This document shows positions 29,317-40,220 of a DNA stretch of 64,000 nt, one piece after another. The position numbers and the translations under genes were made by a program. The notes under the pieces are model-generated. The model did no database searches and had not been told where the DNA came from. It worked only from the letters and a program-made list of their open reading frames with translations. Each line of letters opens with the position of its first letter. Within the stretch, counting starts at the first letter, position 1. Source of the DNA: Burkholderia guangdongensis (GTDB lineage: Bacteria > Pseudomonadota > Gammaproteobacteria > Burkholderiales > Burkholderiaceae). The stretch covers positions 186,001-250,000 of the forward strand of contig NZ_JACBNX010000001.1 of assembly GCF_013403875.1 (NCBI RefSeq), given 5' to 3'.

Positions 29317-30512
29317 TCGAGCACCTGAACCGGCAATTGCGTGAGCGCGCCGAGCAGTCGCTGACGCGGCAGCGGCGCACGACCCTGTCGCCGTGCGGGC
29401 CGCACGCGCGCGTGAGGCATGAAGGCGTCGAGCGATCGGTGCTCGCGTTCTGCAGCAACGACTACCTCGGCCTCGCGAATCACCCGGCGCTGGTCGCCGC
29501 GCTCGCCGAAGGGGCTGGCCGATGGGGCGTCGGCAGCGGTGCGTCGCATCTGGTCAGCGGACACGGCGAGCCGCACGACGCGCTGGAGTCGGATCTCGCC
29601 GGCTGGCTCGCGCCATCGATACCGGGGGCGAAGGCGCTATTCTTCGGCACCGGCTACCTGGCCAATCTGGCACTGCTGACCGCGCTGGGCGATGCGCGGG
29701 CCACGCTGTTCGCCGACAAGCTCAATCACGCGTCGCTGATCGACGGCGGGCTGCTCGCGCGCGCCGACATGCAGCGTTATCCGCATGGCCGGCTGGACGT
29801 GCTGGAGGGCCAGCTGCAGCGCTGCACGACCCCGATCCGGCTGATCGTCACCGACGCGGTGTTCAGCATGGACGGCGATCTGGCCGATCTGCCCGCGTTG
29901 CTCGATCTGGCCGAGCGCCACGACGCGTGGCTGATCGTCGACGATGCGCATGGATTCGGCGTGCTCGGCCCGCAGGGTCGCGGCTCGCTCGCGCACTTCG
30001 GCCTGCGCAGCGAACGGCTGATCTACATGGGCACGCTCGGCAAGGCGGCCGGCGTGGCCGGCGCGTTCGTGGCCGCGCATCCGACGATCGCGGAGTGGTT
30101 GCTGCAGGTCGCGCGCAGCTACATCTACACGACGGCCGTGCCGTCCGCGATCGCGCATGCGCTGCGGGCGAGCCTCGAACTCATTGCGGGCGACGAGGGC
30201 GCACGCCGGCGCGCGTCGCTGCAACAGCGCATCCGTCAACTGAGAGCGGGGCTGGCCGACTTGATCGCCCGGCGCCCGTCGCTCGGCTGGCGCCTGCCCG
30301 AATCCGCGACCGCGATCCAGCCGCTGATCGTCGGCGACAACGAACGAGCGCTGTCGTTGTCCGCCGCGCTGGAGGCCGAAGGTCTGTGGGTGCCGGCGAT
30401 CCGCCCGCCGACGGTGCCGCTCGGCACCGCGCGCTTGCGCATCACGCTCAGCGCGGCCCATGCCGAAGGCGATGTCGAGCGTCTGCTCGCCGCGCTTCGG
30501 GCCGCATCATGA
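29310..30512 (+). CDS. bioF: 8-Amino-7-oxononanoate synthase
   Basis: 400 residues, standard for BioF. PLP-enzyme landmarks: [33 protein letters not shown] (residues 209-220) and the PLP lysine Lys245 in [14 protein letters not shown]. It condenses pimeloyl-ACP/CoA with alanine in biotin synthesis. The usual neighbour bioA is not upstream (HMG-CoA lyase is), and bioD does not follow. The bioF stop overlaps a 35-codon ORF (ATGA at 30509-30512). Start ATG 30-310 region: the GGAGG ribosome site lies in the hairpin described separately. A related alpha-oxoamine synthase role in another pathway cannot be excluded. Confidence 0.87.
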   Translation: MLIEHLNRQLRERAEQSLTRQRRTTLSPCGPHARVRHEGVERSVLAFCSNDYLGLANHPALVAALAEGAGRWGVGSGASHLVSGHGEPHDALESDLAGWLAPSIPGAKALFFGTGYLANLALLTALGDARATLFADKLNHASLIDGGLLARADMQRYPHGRLDVLEGQLQRCTTPIRLIVTDAVFSMDGDLADLPALLDLAERHDAWLIVDDAHGFGVLGPQGRGSLAHFGLRSERLIYMGTLGKAAGVAGAFVAAHPTIAEWLLQVARSYIYTTAVPSAIAHALRASLELIAGDEGARRRASLQQRIRQLRAGLADLIARRPSLGWRLPESATAIQPLIVGDNERALSLSAALEAEGLWVPAIRPPTVPLGTARLRITLSAAHAEGDVERLLAALRAAS

Positions 30513-30616
30513 ACCTCGCGCCCGCGCCCGCTGTCGCGGCGACCGCCGCGTATCCCGATGCCGTTGCCTTGCAGATCGTTCCTGGCCGGCGTTTCTTCTC
30601 TGGAGCTACTGCATGA
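30509..30616 (+). CDS. 35-codon ORF linking bioF and bioB
   Basis: ATG 30509 overlaps the bioF stop (ATGA) and its TGA 30614-30616 overlaps the bioB start (ATGA). The 35-residue product begins [20 protein letters not shown] and shows no motif; it is not a BioD fragment that I can recognise. It may serve only to carry ribosomes from bioF to bioB, or may be a real microprotein. The exact overlap at both ends is the main support. Confidence 0.4.
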   Translation: MNLAPAPAVAATAAYPDAVALQIVPGRRFFSGATA

Positions 30617-31629
30617 GCACCGTTGCCACCATTCCGCTGTCCGCCCTGAAGAAGCCGGCTGCGCGGCCGGATGCGCGATGGCGCGTCGACGACGTCGAAG
30701 CGCTGTTCGCGTTGCCGCTGATGGACCTGCTGCATCGCGCGCAGCAGGTCCACCGCGAGCATTTCGATCCGAACGAGATCCAGCTGTCGACGCTGCTGTC
30801 GATCAAGACCGGCGGTTGCGCGGAGGACTGCGGCTACTGCCCGCAATCGGCGCACTTCGACACCGACGTGAAAGCCGGCAGGCTGATGCCGGTGACGGAA
30901 GTCGTCGAGGCCGCGCAGGCGGCGAAGGACCAGGGCGCGACGCGCTTCTGCATGGGCGCCGCATGGCGCAGCCCGAAACCGAGGGACATGGAGGCCGTGA
31001 CCGAGATGGTGCGGCAGGTGAAGGCGCTGGGGCTGGAAACCTGCATGACGCTCGGCATGCTCGACGCGGAGCAGGCCGACGCGTTGAAAGACGCGGGGCT
31101 CGACTACTACAACCACAATCTCGACACGTCCCCCGAATACTATGGCCGCATCATCAGCACCCGGACCTACCAGGATCGCCTCGATACGCTGGGCCACGTG
31201 CGCGACGCCGGCATCAACGTGTGCTCCGGTGGCATCGTCGGGATGGGGGAAGGGCGCACGCATCGGGCGGGCCTGATCGCGCAGCTCGCGAATCTCGACC
31301 CGCACCCGGAGTCGGTGCCGATCAACAATCTGGTGCAGGTCGAAGGCACGCCGCTCGCCGGCACCGAGCCGCTCGATCCGTTCGAGTTCGTGCGGACCAT
31401 CGCGGTCGCACGGATCACGATGCCGGGTGCGATGGTGCGCCTGTCGGCGGGGCGCGAGCAGATGGACGATGCGTTGCAGGCGTTGTGCTTCATGGCGGGC
31501 GCGAACTCGATTTTCTATGGCGACAGGCTGCTGACCACGAGCAATCCGCAGGCGACGCGGGATCGCGCGCTGTTCGATCGGCTGGGCCTGCGGGTTGCGC
31601 GTGAAGGTGCACGTGAAGGTGCGCGATGA
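30613..31629 (+). CDS. bioB: Biotin synthase (radical SAM)
   Basis: 338 residues. The radical-SAM cluster motif is CAEDCGYC (Cys69, Cys73, Cys76), followed by [15 protein letters not shown] and [21 protein letters not shown] and the C-terminal [18 protein letters not shown] and [14 protein letters not shown] of BioB; these include the ligands of the auxiliary 2Fe-2S cluster. It inserts sulfur into dethiobiotin. GGAG lies before ATG 30613. The C-terminus ends in a small duplication ([10 protein letters not shown], a 12-bp tandem repeat) that runs into the next gene. Confidence 0.93.
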   Translation: MSTVATIPLSALKKPAARPDARWRVDDVEALFALPLMDLLHRAQQVHREHFDPNEIQLSTLLSIKTGGCAEDCGYCPQSAHFDTDVKAGRLMPVTEVVEAAQAAKDQGATRFCMGAAWRSPKPRDMEAVTEMVRQVKALGLETCMTLGMLDAEQADALKDAGLDYYNHNLDTSPEYYGRIISTRTYQDRLDTLGHVRDAGINVCSGGIVGMGEGRTHRAGLIAQLANLDPHPESVPINNLVQVEGTPLAGTEPLDPFEFVRTIAVARITMPGAMVRLSAGREQMDDALQALCFMAGANSIFYGDRLLTTSNPQATRDRALFDRLGLRVAREGAREGAR

Positions 31630-32885
31630 GCGCGCTGCCGCTGCCGGCCGCGCCCACGTTGGCCGCCGGACGCCGGATGATCGACGATGGCTTTCTCGAC
31701 GATCCGTATCCGGCGTACGCCGCGTTGCGCGAGGCCGGGCCGATTCACTGGAGCGACGAGTTCTTCGACGGCGCATGGCTGCTGACGCGGCATGAGGACG
31801 TCGAGGCGATACTGCGCGACCCGCGCTTCTCGGCGCGCCGGACCGGCGGCTGGGTGATGAACAGCGGCGAAGGCGCGCGTGGCGAGCTGAAGGGGTTCCA
31901 GCAACTGTTCGGTCGCGCGATGCTGTTCATGGACGAACCCGACCATTCGCGCCTGCGCCGTTTGATGCACGCGGGCTTTCGGCCCGACGCGCTGCGCGCG
32001 TTGCGTCCGTATGTCGAGGCGCTGGTCGACGAGATGCTGGAGAGCGTCGACGCGCGCCGCGGCTTCGACTTCATGCGGCAGATCGCGCGGCCGCTGCCGG
32101 CGCGGGTGATCGCGAAGCTGATGGGCATCGCCGGCGACGGCGACGATCGTTTCATCGACTGGTCGGACGATCTCGCCGCATTCATCGGCGCGCCGCGGCC
32201 GACGCTGGAGCAGGCGAGGCGCGCGCAGGTCAGCCTGCTCGGGATGAGCCGCTACTTCGAGCGCTGCATCGCGAGCGGCGCGGCCGGGGACGGCCTGGTC
32301 GGCAGTCTGGCGCGCGCCGCGCGCGACGGGACGATAGCCGACGATGCCGAGCTGCTCGCGCAGTGCGCGATGCTGCTCTTCGCCGGGCACGAGACGACGC
32401 GCAATCTGCTGGGCAATGGCCTGTACCACCTGCTGGCGCAGCCCGGGCTTCGCGACGCGCTGCAGCGCGAGCCGGACCGGCTGACGGGCGCGGTGCGCGA
32501 GCTGCTGCGCTTCGACAGCCCGGTCCAGTACACCGGACGGCGCGTCGCGACCGATCTGGTCCTGCACGGGCAGCCGCTGCGCAGAGGGGAGCTGGTGCTC
32601 GGGATCATCGGCGCGGCGAATCGGGATCCGCGTCGCTACGCGGATCCCGACCGGCTCGACATCGGGCGCCGCGCGTTCGCGCCGCTGTCGTTCGGCAGCG
32701 GGCCGCACGTTTGCATCGGCGCCGCGCTGACGATGATGGAAGCCGAGATCGTGTTCGGCACGCTGATGCGCCGCTGGCCCGAACTGGTGCTGTCGGCGCC
32801 CCGGCCGCGATGGAATCGCAACCCGGTCTATCGCGGGCTACAGACGCTCAACGTGCATGTGCCGGGCGGCATCGGAACGGTCTAG
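31626..32885 (+). CDS. Cytochrome P450 (BioI-like position)
   Basis: 419 residues of the soluble bacterial P450 type. I-helix motif AGHETTRN (residues 253-260), K-helix ExxR (Glu292-Arg295 in RELLRFDSP), and haem loop [12 protein letters not shown] with Cys363. ATG 31626 overlaps the bioB stop (ATGA). In Bacillus, BioI (CYP107H) cleaves fatty acyl-ACP to pimeloyl-ACP, and the overall sequence resembles that family; by position this enzyme may supply the pimeloyl group for the BioF encoded three genes earlier. Redox partner genes are not adjacent. Its last 48 bp overlap the end of the convergent mscS-type gene. Confidence 0.88.
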   Translation: MSALPLPAAPTLAAGRRMIDDGFLDDPYPAYAALREAGPIHWSDEFFDGAWLLTRHEDVEAILRDPRFSARRTGGWVMNSGEGARGELKGFQQLFGRAMLFMDEPDHSRLRRLMHAGFRPDALRALRPYVEALVDEMLESVDARRGFDFMRQIARPLPARVIAKLMGIAGDGDDRFIDWSDDLAAFIGAPRPTLEQARRAQVSLLGMSRYFERCIASGAAGDGLVGSLARAARDGTIADDAELLAQCAMLLFAGHETTRNLLGNGLYHLLAQPGLRDALQREPDRLTGAVRELLRFDSPVQYTGRRVATDLVLHGQPLRRGELVLGIIGAANRDPRRYADPDRLDIGRRAFAPLSFGSGPHVCIGAALTMMEAEIVFGTLMRRWPELVLSAPRPRWNRNPVYRGLQTLNVHVPGGIGTV

Positions 32886-35375
32886 CGAGTCCGTATCTTC
32901 ACCCGCACGCCGCATCCCGTCCTCATACGTGACCAGACTGCGTTGCGGATTCGCGATCCGGATCCCGCGCTTGCGGAACGTATCGGCGATCCGCCGGTTG
33001 AATTCGCGCTGCACGCCCCAGCGCGTCGAGTCCGTGCACTGCATCTGCCCGGCCAGCACGATCGCCGCGCCGTCGACCTGGTCGACACCCCAGTAGCTGA
33101 AATCGGACAGGATGCCGTCGTGGAACTTCGGATCGTCGCGCAAGGCGGCGCCGATCTCCTTGAGCGTCGCGACCGCGCGATCGATGTCCTCGCCATACGC
33201 GACGGCGACCTTGACGGCCGCGTTGCCGAGCCCGCGATTCGTGTTGTTGACGGTCGTCACCGAGCTGAACGGCACCGTGTGCAGCGAGCCGTCACCGGCC
33301 CGCAGCCGCACCGTGCGGATCGACAGATATTCGACCGTGCCCGACACGCCGGCGAGCGTGACCCAGTCGCCGACCTGCAGCGCGTTCTCCATCAGCAGGA
33401 AGATCCCGGTGATGAAATCCTGCACGAGCTTCTGCGAGCCGAAGCCGAGCGCGACGCCGAAGATGCTGGCGCCCGCGAGGAGCGGGCCGATGTTCACGCC
33501 GATCTCGCTCAGGCCCGTCATCCCGACGACGAGCGCGATGCTCACGAAGAGCAGCGAGCGCAGCATCGGCAGCAGCGTGCGCAGCCGCGCCGCACGCATC
33601 AGGTCGCCGTGGCTCGTCCATTGCTGGAGGCGCCGCTCGATCGAGATGTTCGCCACTTCCCACACGACGAGCGCGACGACGGCGGCGATCGCGACCGTTG
33701 CCAGCGCCGACGCGAGCCGGTGGCCGATCGAACCGGATTCGAATGCGCGGAACACCGGTACGCCCCAGATCTGCAGCAGCAGCACGATCGTCACGATGCC
33801 GACGACGACTGATACCACTCGCCGCAGCATCGGGTAATAGCGGCTTGCGTGACTACGGACGAGCGTGCGGTCGTCGCCGTTGCGCTGGAACAGGCGCGCG
33901 AGCGCGCCGAACACGACGATCGACGCGATCCGCATCCCGATCATCACGGCGATCGAGCGGCCGCCGAGCGTGATCAGCACGCGGTAGCCGTTGTGAACGT
34001 CGAGTGCCCAGACGAACCACAGCGCCATCACGACGAATATCGACACGGGTGCCCACGCGTCCGCGAGTGCGTTGCCGATCATCGCGAACGACGGCCGGCC
34101 CGCGCAATACGCGCGGATTCGCGCGGCGACCGGGCGGCTGCACTGCAGGATCAGCGCCGCGACCAGCAGGTGGCCGACGAGCGCGACCGCCTTCAGCAGC
34201 GCGACGTGCCCCGCGTCGGTGAGGCCGAAGTTCGCGGCGATCTCGACGGCGGCCGTGCAGCCGCCGACGATGATCACGAAACGGCCGATCCAGCGCTGCG
34301 CGAAGCCTGCCCATTCGTTGCTGATGTGCAGCAACCGCAATTGCGGCGCATCCGGCTGGAAGAACAGCCGGCCGACGATGGTGGCCACGCGGCAGACGAC
34401 ATAGATGTCGATCAGCGATTCGATCGCGGCTTCGGCCGGCGTGCCGTCGGCGGCGAACAGCGACGTCGTCAGGCTTGCGGCGCCGACGAACCCGACAACC
34501 GGCACCGCGCGCACCAGCAGGCTGACGATCGCGCGCGGCATCCGGTGCAGCAGCGTGCGATGGAGCAGCGCGTGGCCGCGTCGTCGCGACCACGCGTGCA
34601 CGAAGCCGGCGGAATCCGGCGGCGGCGAGGTGTCGATGCCGGCCGGGTCCGGATCGTCGTCGGGCGCTGCGTTGCCGTCGGCGGCGGAGGCGTCGGAGTT
34701 GGCGTCGGAGTCGGAGTCGGAGTCGGAGTTGGAGTTGGAGTTGGAGTCGGTGTCGGTGTCGGTGCCGGTGCCGGTGCCGTCGGCCGACGGGCCGGGTGCG
34801 CGTCGCGAGGCGCCGGCGCGGCGCGCGGCGAGCGCGTCCAGCGCGCGCCGCAGCAGCCGCCTCGCGAGCCATTCGACGACGAGCGCGGGCACCAGCGCGG
34901 CGACGATGATCCAGATCGCGTGCGCGAGACTGGCGCGCGCGTCTGCGCGGCCCAGCGTGTCGCGCCACCAGATGCCGACCGAGCCGACGTCGAGCAGCGA
35001 GTGCAGCGATTCGTGCAGTGCGCTGCCGATTTCCGTCGCCCAGCGCGATCCCTGGTGGACGAGCACCGACGCGAGCCCGTTCGACGTGAGCGCGGTCGGC
35101 CCGGCGGCCGCCGATGCGGTGCTGGCGGCGGCCGCCGCGCTGGCCGGTATCGATGGCGTGCTCAGCGCACCGACGGCGGCGATCGCGCGAAACGTGGTTT
35201 CGACTTGCGCGCGATCGCGGGGATTCTCGAGCACGGCGAGCGCCTGTTGCGCCTGCTGGGGCGTCAGTGCGGGCGTGGTGCCGGAGGCGGCCGATGCGCC
35301 GGCCGGTGTGGGGGTGGCCGCATGGGCGGCCGTGATGACGATGGAGAGGAGCCAGCCGAGAAGAATGTGTCGCAT
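32838..35375 (-). CDS. Large MscS-family mechanosensitive channel
   Basis: 845 residues. Signal-type N-terminus (LLGWLLSIVITAAHAA), an Ala/Ser-rich periplasmic part, then about nine or ten hydrophobic segments between residues 150 and 620. The C-terminal MscS core is clear: GVNIGPLLAGASIFGVALGFGSQKLVQDFITGIFLLMENALQVGDWVTL, the pore helix and beta domain. Between the first membrane segment and the second (residues about 200-245) is a low-complexity run of Thr-Gly, Asp-Thr, Asn-Ser and Asp-Ser dipeptides encoded by hexanucleotide repeats. Such channels release solutes on osmotic downshock. Convergent overlap of 48 bp with the P450. Confidence 0.9.
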   Translation of the reverse strand: MRHILLGWLLSIVITAAHAATPTPAGASAASGTTPALTPQQAQQALAVLENPRDRAQVETTFRAIAAVGALSTPSIPASAAAAASTASAAAGPTALTSNGLASVLVHQGSRWATEIGSALHESLHSLLDVGSVGIWWRDTLGRADARASLAHAIWIIVAALVPALVVEWLARRLLRRALDALAARRAGASRRAPGPSADGTGTGTDTDTDSNSNSNSDSDSDSDANSDASAADGNAAPDDDPDPAGIDTSPPPDSAGFVHAWSRRRGHALLHRTLLHRMPRAIVSLLVRAVPVVGFVGAASLTTSLFAADGTPAEAAIESLIDIYVVCRVATIVGRLFFQPDAPQLRLLHISNEWAGFAQRWIGRFVIIVGGCTAAVEIAANFGLTDAGHVALLKAVALVGHLLVAALILQCSRPVAARIRAYCAGRPSFAMIGNALADAWAPVSIFVVMALWFVWALDVHNGYRVLITLGGRSIAVMIGMRIASIVVFGALARLFQRNGDDRTLVRSHASRYYPMLRRVVSVVVGIVTIVLLLQIWGVPVFRAFESGSIGHRLASALATVAIAAVVALVVWEVANISIERRLQQWTSHGDLMRAARLRTLLPMLRSLLFVSIALVVGMTGLSEIGVNIGPLLAGASIFGVALGFGSQKLVQDFITGIFLLMENALQVGDWVTLAGVSGTVEYLSIRTVRLRAGDGSLHTVPFSSVTTVNNTNRGLGNAAVKVAVAYGEDIDRAVATLKEIGAALRDDPKFHDGILSDFSYWGVDQVDGAAIVLAGQMQCTDSTRWGVQREFNRRIADTFRKRGIRIANPQRSLVTYEDGMRRAGEDTDSLDRSDAARHMHVERL
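34690..34779. repeat. Hexanucleotide repeat tract inside mscS-type gene
   Basis: About fifteen units of the type GGAGTC, GGAGTT, GGTGTC and GGTGCC on the plus strand, encoding on the minus strand alternating Asp/Asn-Ser and Asp-Thr or Gly-Thr pairs. Six-base units keep the frame, so length changes would only alter the cytoplasmic or periplasmic linker. Confidence 0.85.
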
Positions 35376-35610
35376 GGATTGACAGGCAGGCGCGCGCCGG
35401 GGCGGTGGCGCGGCGAGCGCAGCGATGAACGAATGTTAACTTGATCGTGGCTGGAACCGAATAGTTCCGTATCGGCGGATTTGAAAAATCGAACGCGCGA
35501 CTGGATGCCATTGCGTTCATGCATCGGCGCGGTTCGTCGGTTTGACGACCATTCGACCGCAAATTGAGAAGTAATGCTAAATAAATGAGCCGAGCCGAGA
35601 CGCTTCGGCG

Positions 35611-36522
35611 TCAACGCGCATGCCCGTCGCGATTGCCCGGCATCTCGGGGCGCGCGGCGACGGGCTGAGTCGGCCCCGGATGCTCCTGCGTCGCCACGAT
35701 CCGCAACCCGTCGCGCGCGCGTGACAGCGCGTCGCCATCGTATTCCGCCGCATACACGACGTACGCGGAATGCGAGAACGCCGGTGCGCCGCGCACCGGG
35801 AACAGCTCGCCTCGCGCGACGAAAGGGGCGACCGTGCCGGCCCGAAAGTACCCGGCGCCGCCCACGGTCAGCAGATAAGTCAGCGCCAGCGGCCCAAGCG
35901 AAATGGTGACCGGCGGATTCGGATGATCCGGAAACGCGGCCTGATGGTTCGCGCCGAAATTGGGCCCCCAGTCGACGTACACGTACTGCCCCGGATCGAG
36001 GCGGCCGTCGACGAGGCTGGTCACCATCACGAGCTTTTCTTCGAGCAGCAGTTCGCAGACCAGGCCGGGCCGCTGAGGCGGGTTATAGAGCAGCGCGAGA
36101 TCGAGCGAGCCGTCTTCGACGCGATCGAGCAGGCGTGCGGGCGCATCGACGTCCGCGCGCAGCGCGACTTCCGGGCACACGTGATGCATCCACACGAGCC
36201 AGTCGGCGAGCAACGGATGCCAGATGCTCGGCTCCGCGCCGACGCTGATCCCGTCTTCTCTGCCCGGCGGCAGCGCGACGTGCTGGCGCGCGCGTTCCCA
36301 GCCCTGCACGAGGCGCGTCGCGTGGCGCACGAAGCGCTCGCCGGCCGGCGTCAATCGCGCGCCGGCCTTGTTGCGGACGAAAAGCGGCCGCCCAAGCTGC
36401 TGCTCGAGCGCGCGCACGCGGGCGCCGACCGCGGTCTGCGTCACGTGCAGGCGCTCGGCCGCGGCGACGAAGCTGCCGCTCGAGGCGATCTCCAGGAAAG
36501 TGCGGGCGAGGTCGATGTCCAT
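35611..36522 (-). CDS. LysR-type transcriptional regulator
   Basis: 303 residues with N-terminal winged helix (IDLARTFLEIASSGSFVAAAERLHVTQTAVGARVRALEQQLGRPLF) and LysR effector domain. The helix core uses QTAVGARV in place of the more common QSAVSRQI. Divergent from the nitronate monooxygenase-like gene with an AT-rich gap that holds a small palindrome, so it most likely controls that gene and hmp. Effector unknown. Confidence 0.86.
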   Translation of the reverse strand: MDIDLARTFLEIASSGSFVAAAERLHVTQTAVGARVRALEQQLGRPLFVRNKAGARLTPAGERFVRHATRLVQGWERARQHVALPPGREDGISVGAEPSIWHPLLADWLVWMHHVCPEVALRADVDAPARLLDRVEDGSLDLALLYNPPQRPGLVCELLLEEKLVMVTSLVDGRLDPGQYVYVDWGPNFGANHQAAFPDHPNPPVTISLGPLALTYLLTVGGAGYFRAGTVAPFVARGELFPVRGAPAFSHSAYVVYAAEYDGDALSRARDGLRIVATQEHPGPTQPVAARPEMPGNRDGHAR

Positions 36523-36531
36523 CGGATAAAA

Positions 36532-36544
36532 GCAATTTTATTGC
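36532..36544. promoter_or_regulatory. Palindrome in LysR/nitronate monooxygenase divergent gap
   Basis: GCAATTTTATTGC has 5-bp inverted arms (GCAAT/ATTGC) and lies ten bases upstream of the LysR start, in the AT-rich part of the 104-bp divergent region. Candidate operator of the LysR protein; support is position and symmetry only. Confidence 0.45.
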
Positions 36545-36626
36545 GGTCATCGAAAATAATAATTCATTTGCTTGTATTCAAGCCGGAACGCAGGATGGAG
36601 GGCGTCAAGAATCCGGAGTTCGACCG

Positions 36627-39375
<2,749 letters not shown>

Positions 39376-39386
39376 TCCGGACGACG

Positions 39387-39410
39387 CGCCCCGGAGGCTC
39401 CTCCGGGGCG
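39387..39410 (+). terminator. Hairpin downstream of hmp
   Basis: A perfect inverted repeat, CGCCCCGGAGG / CCTCCGGGGCG, twelve bases after the hmp stop. The T-rich tail is absent (TGCGCCGTGT follows), so it is a probable but not certain terminator. Confidence 0.6.
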
Positions 39411-39438
39411 TGCGCCGTGTCCCCGTTGCACCACCCCC

Positions 39439-39456
39439 TGTTTCAGTTCTGAAACA
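39439..39456. promoter_or_regulatory. Perfect palindrome, candidate activator site for the sigma-54 promoter
   Basis: TGTTTCAGTTCTGAAACA: eight-base arms around TT. It lies 73 bp upstream of the -24/-12 element, a normal distance for an enhancer-binding-protein site. The cognate activator is not known. Confidence 0.55.
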
Positions 39457-39529
39457 TCCGCCGTCCGCGGCCATTGCAGATCCGACCCGTCGTTCGACGA
39501 TGCCCCGCCGGGCCTGGCTTTCCGGCCGA

Positions 39530-39544
39530 TGGTACGTTCCTTGC
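39530..39544 (+). promoter_or_regulatory. Sigma-54 (-24/-12) promoter match
   Basis: TGGTACGTTCCTTGC fits the TGGYACG-N4-TTGC consensus, with the invariant GG and GC exactly ten bases apart. Expected transcription start is near 39556. No protein gene follows directly. The match is strong by eye but single. Confidence 0.6.
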
Positions 39545-39637
39545 GGATATCGGATGGCCACCGGCTCAAGCCTTGCCGAAATCGATGCGGCGGGCGGGCG
39601 CGGATGGGGAAGTCGCACTTCAATCGGGGACAAGAGA

Positions 39638-39727
39638 ATGAAAAACGACCATGCCGCAACGTTTCACGTTGCAAAGATGAATCGCCGGCCACCGGCGCAC
39701 ACGTCAACCCTGCGAGAAGTGACCTGA
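39638..39727 (+). CDS. Possible 29-residue peptide downstream of the sigma-54 promoter
   Basis: ATG 39638 follows GGGGACAAGAGA, a fair ribosome binding site, and the frame ends at TGA 39725-39727. The product (MKNDHAATFHVAKMNRRPP...) is basic and His-rich with no motif. It would lie about 80 nt into the transcript from the sigma-54 promoter. Too short to judge by codon use. Confidence 0.25.
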   Translation: MKNDHAATFHVAKMNRRPPAHTSTLREVT

Positions 39728-40026
39728 TCACGTTCCGCATCGATATCCATCCGCCAGTCAACCTCAGCTCGCTTGGGTCGCCGGTTGCGTCATCCGAACC
39801 GCCGGGCCGATCGATCGCGCACGGTCCGAACGACCGCCGATCGGCAAGCGTCCGCATGCAGGCGACGGGCGGCGATGGACTGCATTCGATTCGCGATCGA
39901 GAAACGAAACCGAACCGGCGGGCCGGACGAAGACTTCGTCCCGCTTCGAAAAACGACAGGCGGCCGTACCGAACGGGAGGGAAGCGGCAGTGCCCATGAC
40001 ATAGAACGATCGGCGTAAACGGGGAG

Positions 40027-40132
40027 TGTCCGCTTGCGGACGCAACAGCGCCAACATTTCAGTTGATCCACAACCCCGATGGGTCAATTGTTCGAGCGCC
40101 CATCGCCTTTTGGCCGGTGGGCGTCTTTTTTT
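40027..40132 (+). ncRNA. Candidate small RNA (3' end defined by terminator)
   Basis: Three successive stem-loops: GTCCG/CGGAC around CTTG (40027-40040), TTGATCC/GGGTCAA (about 40063-40087, one G-U pair), and the terminal CGCCCA/TGGGCG stem with a T run. This is the usual build of a trans-acting small RNA or of the 3' end of a longer regulatory transcript. I see no convincing sigma-70 promoter directly upstream, so it may be the end of the sigma-54-driven RNA. The 5' end is a guess. Confidence 0.4.
40097..40132 (+). terminator. Intrinsic terminator
   Basis: Stem CGCCCA (40097-40102) with TGGGCG (40118-40123), inner partly paired GCC-TTTT-GGC, followed by TCTTTTTTT. A textbook plus-strand terminator, but the nearest plus-strand gene end (hmp) is over 700 bp upstream, so it must end another transcript. 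Confidence 0.85.
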
Positions 40133-40220
40133 GTGCGCTCGCTTCTGTATGATGTGCTGGCACGCAGGCGGCACGCGCGGGTTCCCGTGCGACCGATCCT
40201 GCCCGTCCATCCGCACCGCC

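Larger units (their letters stand above)
39376..40220. other. 845-bp stretch without a recognisable protein gene
   Basis: Between hmp and the sirtuin gene no open frame has convincing coding character. Visible elements, in order: a hairpin (39387-39410), a perfect palindrome (39439-39456), a sigma-54 promoter match (39530-39544), a possible 29-codon ORF (39638-39727), an unremarkable mixed-composition stretch, then three stem-loops ending in an intrinsic terminator (40097-40132). The arrangement suggests a regulated non-coding or micro-peptide transcript of about 580 nt. Confidence 0.6.

Noticed and set aside
30509..30616. bioD remnant between bioF and bioB
   Set aside because: The translated peptide has no resemblance to the BioD P-loop or any other part of the protein that I can recognise.
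34690..34779. Possible CRISPR-like array
   Set aside because: Units are 6 bp, contiguous and within a coding frame; there are no spacers.
39529..39999. 156-codon frame in the hmp-sirtuin gap
   Set aside because: It starts inside the sigma-54 promoter element, has no ribosome binding site and its translation is Arg/Ser/Pro-rich without motif.
40131..40153. Sigma-70 promoter for the sirtuin (TTGTGC and TATGAT)
   Set aside because: The spacing is only 11 bases, too short for a functional -35/-10 pair, although TATGAT may be part of another promoter.
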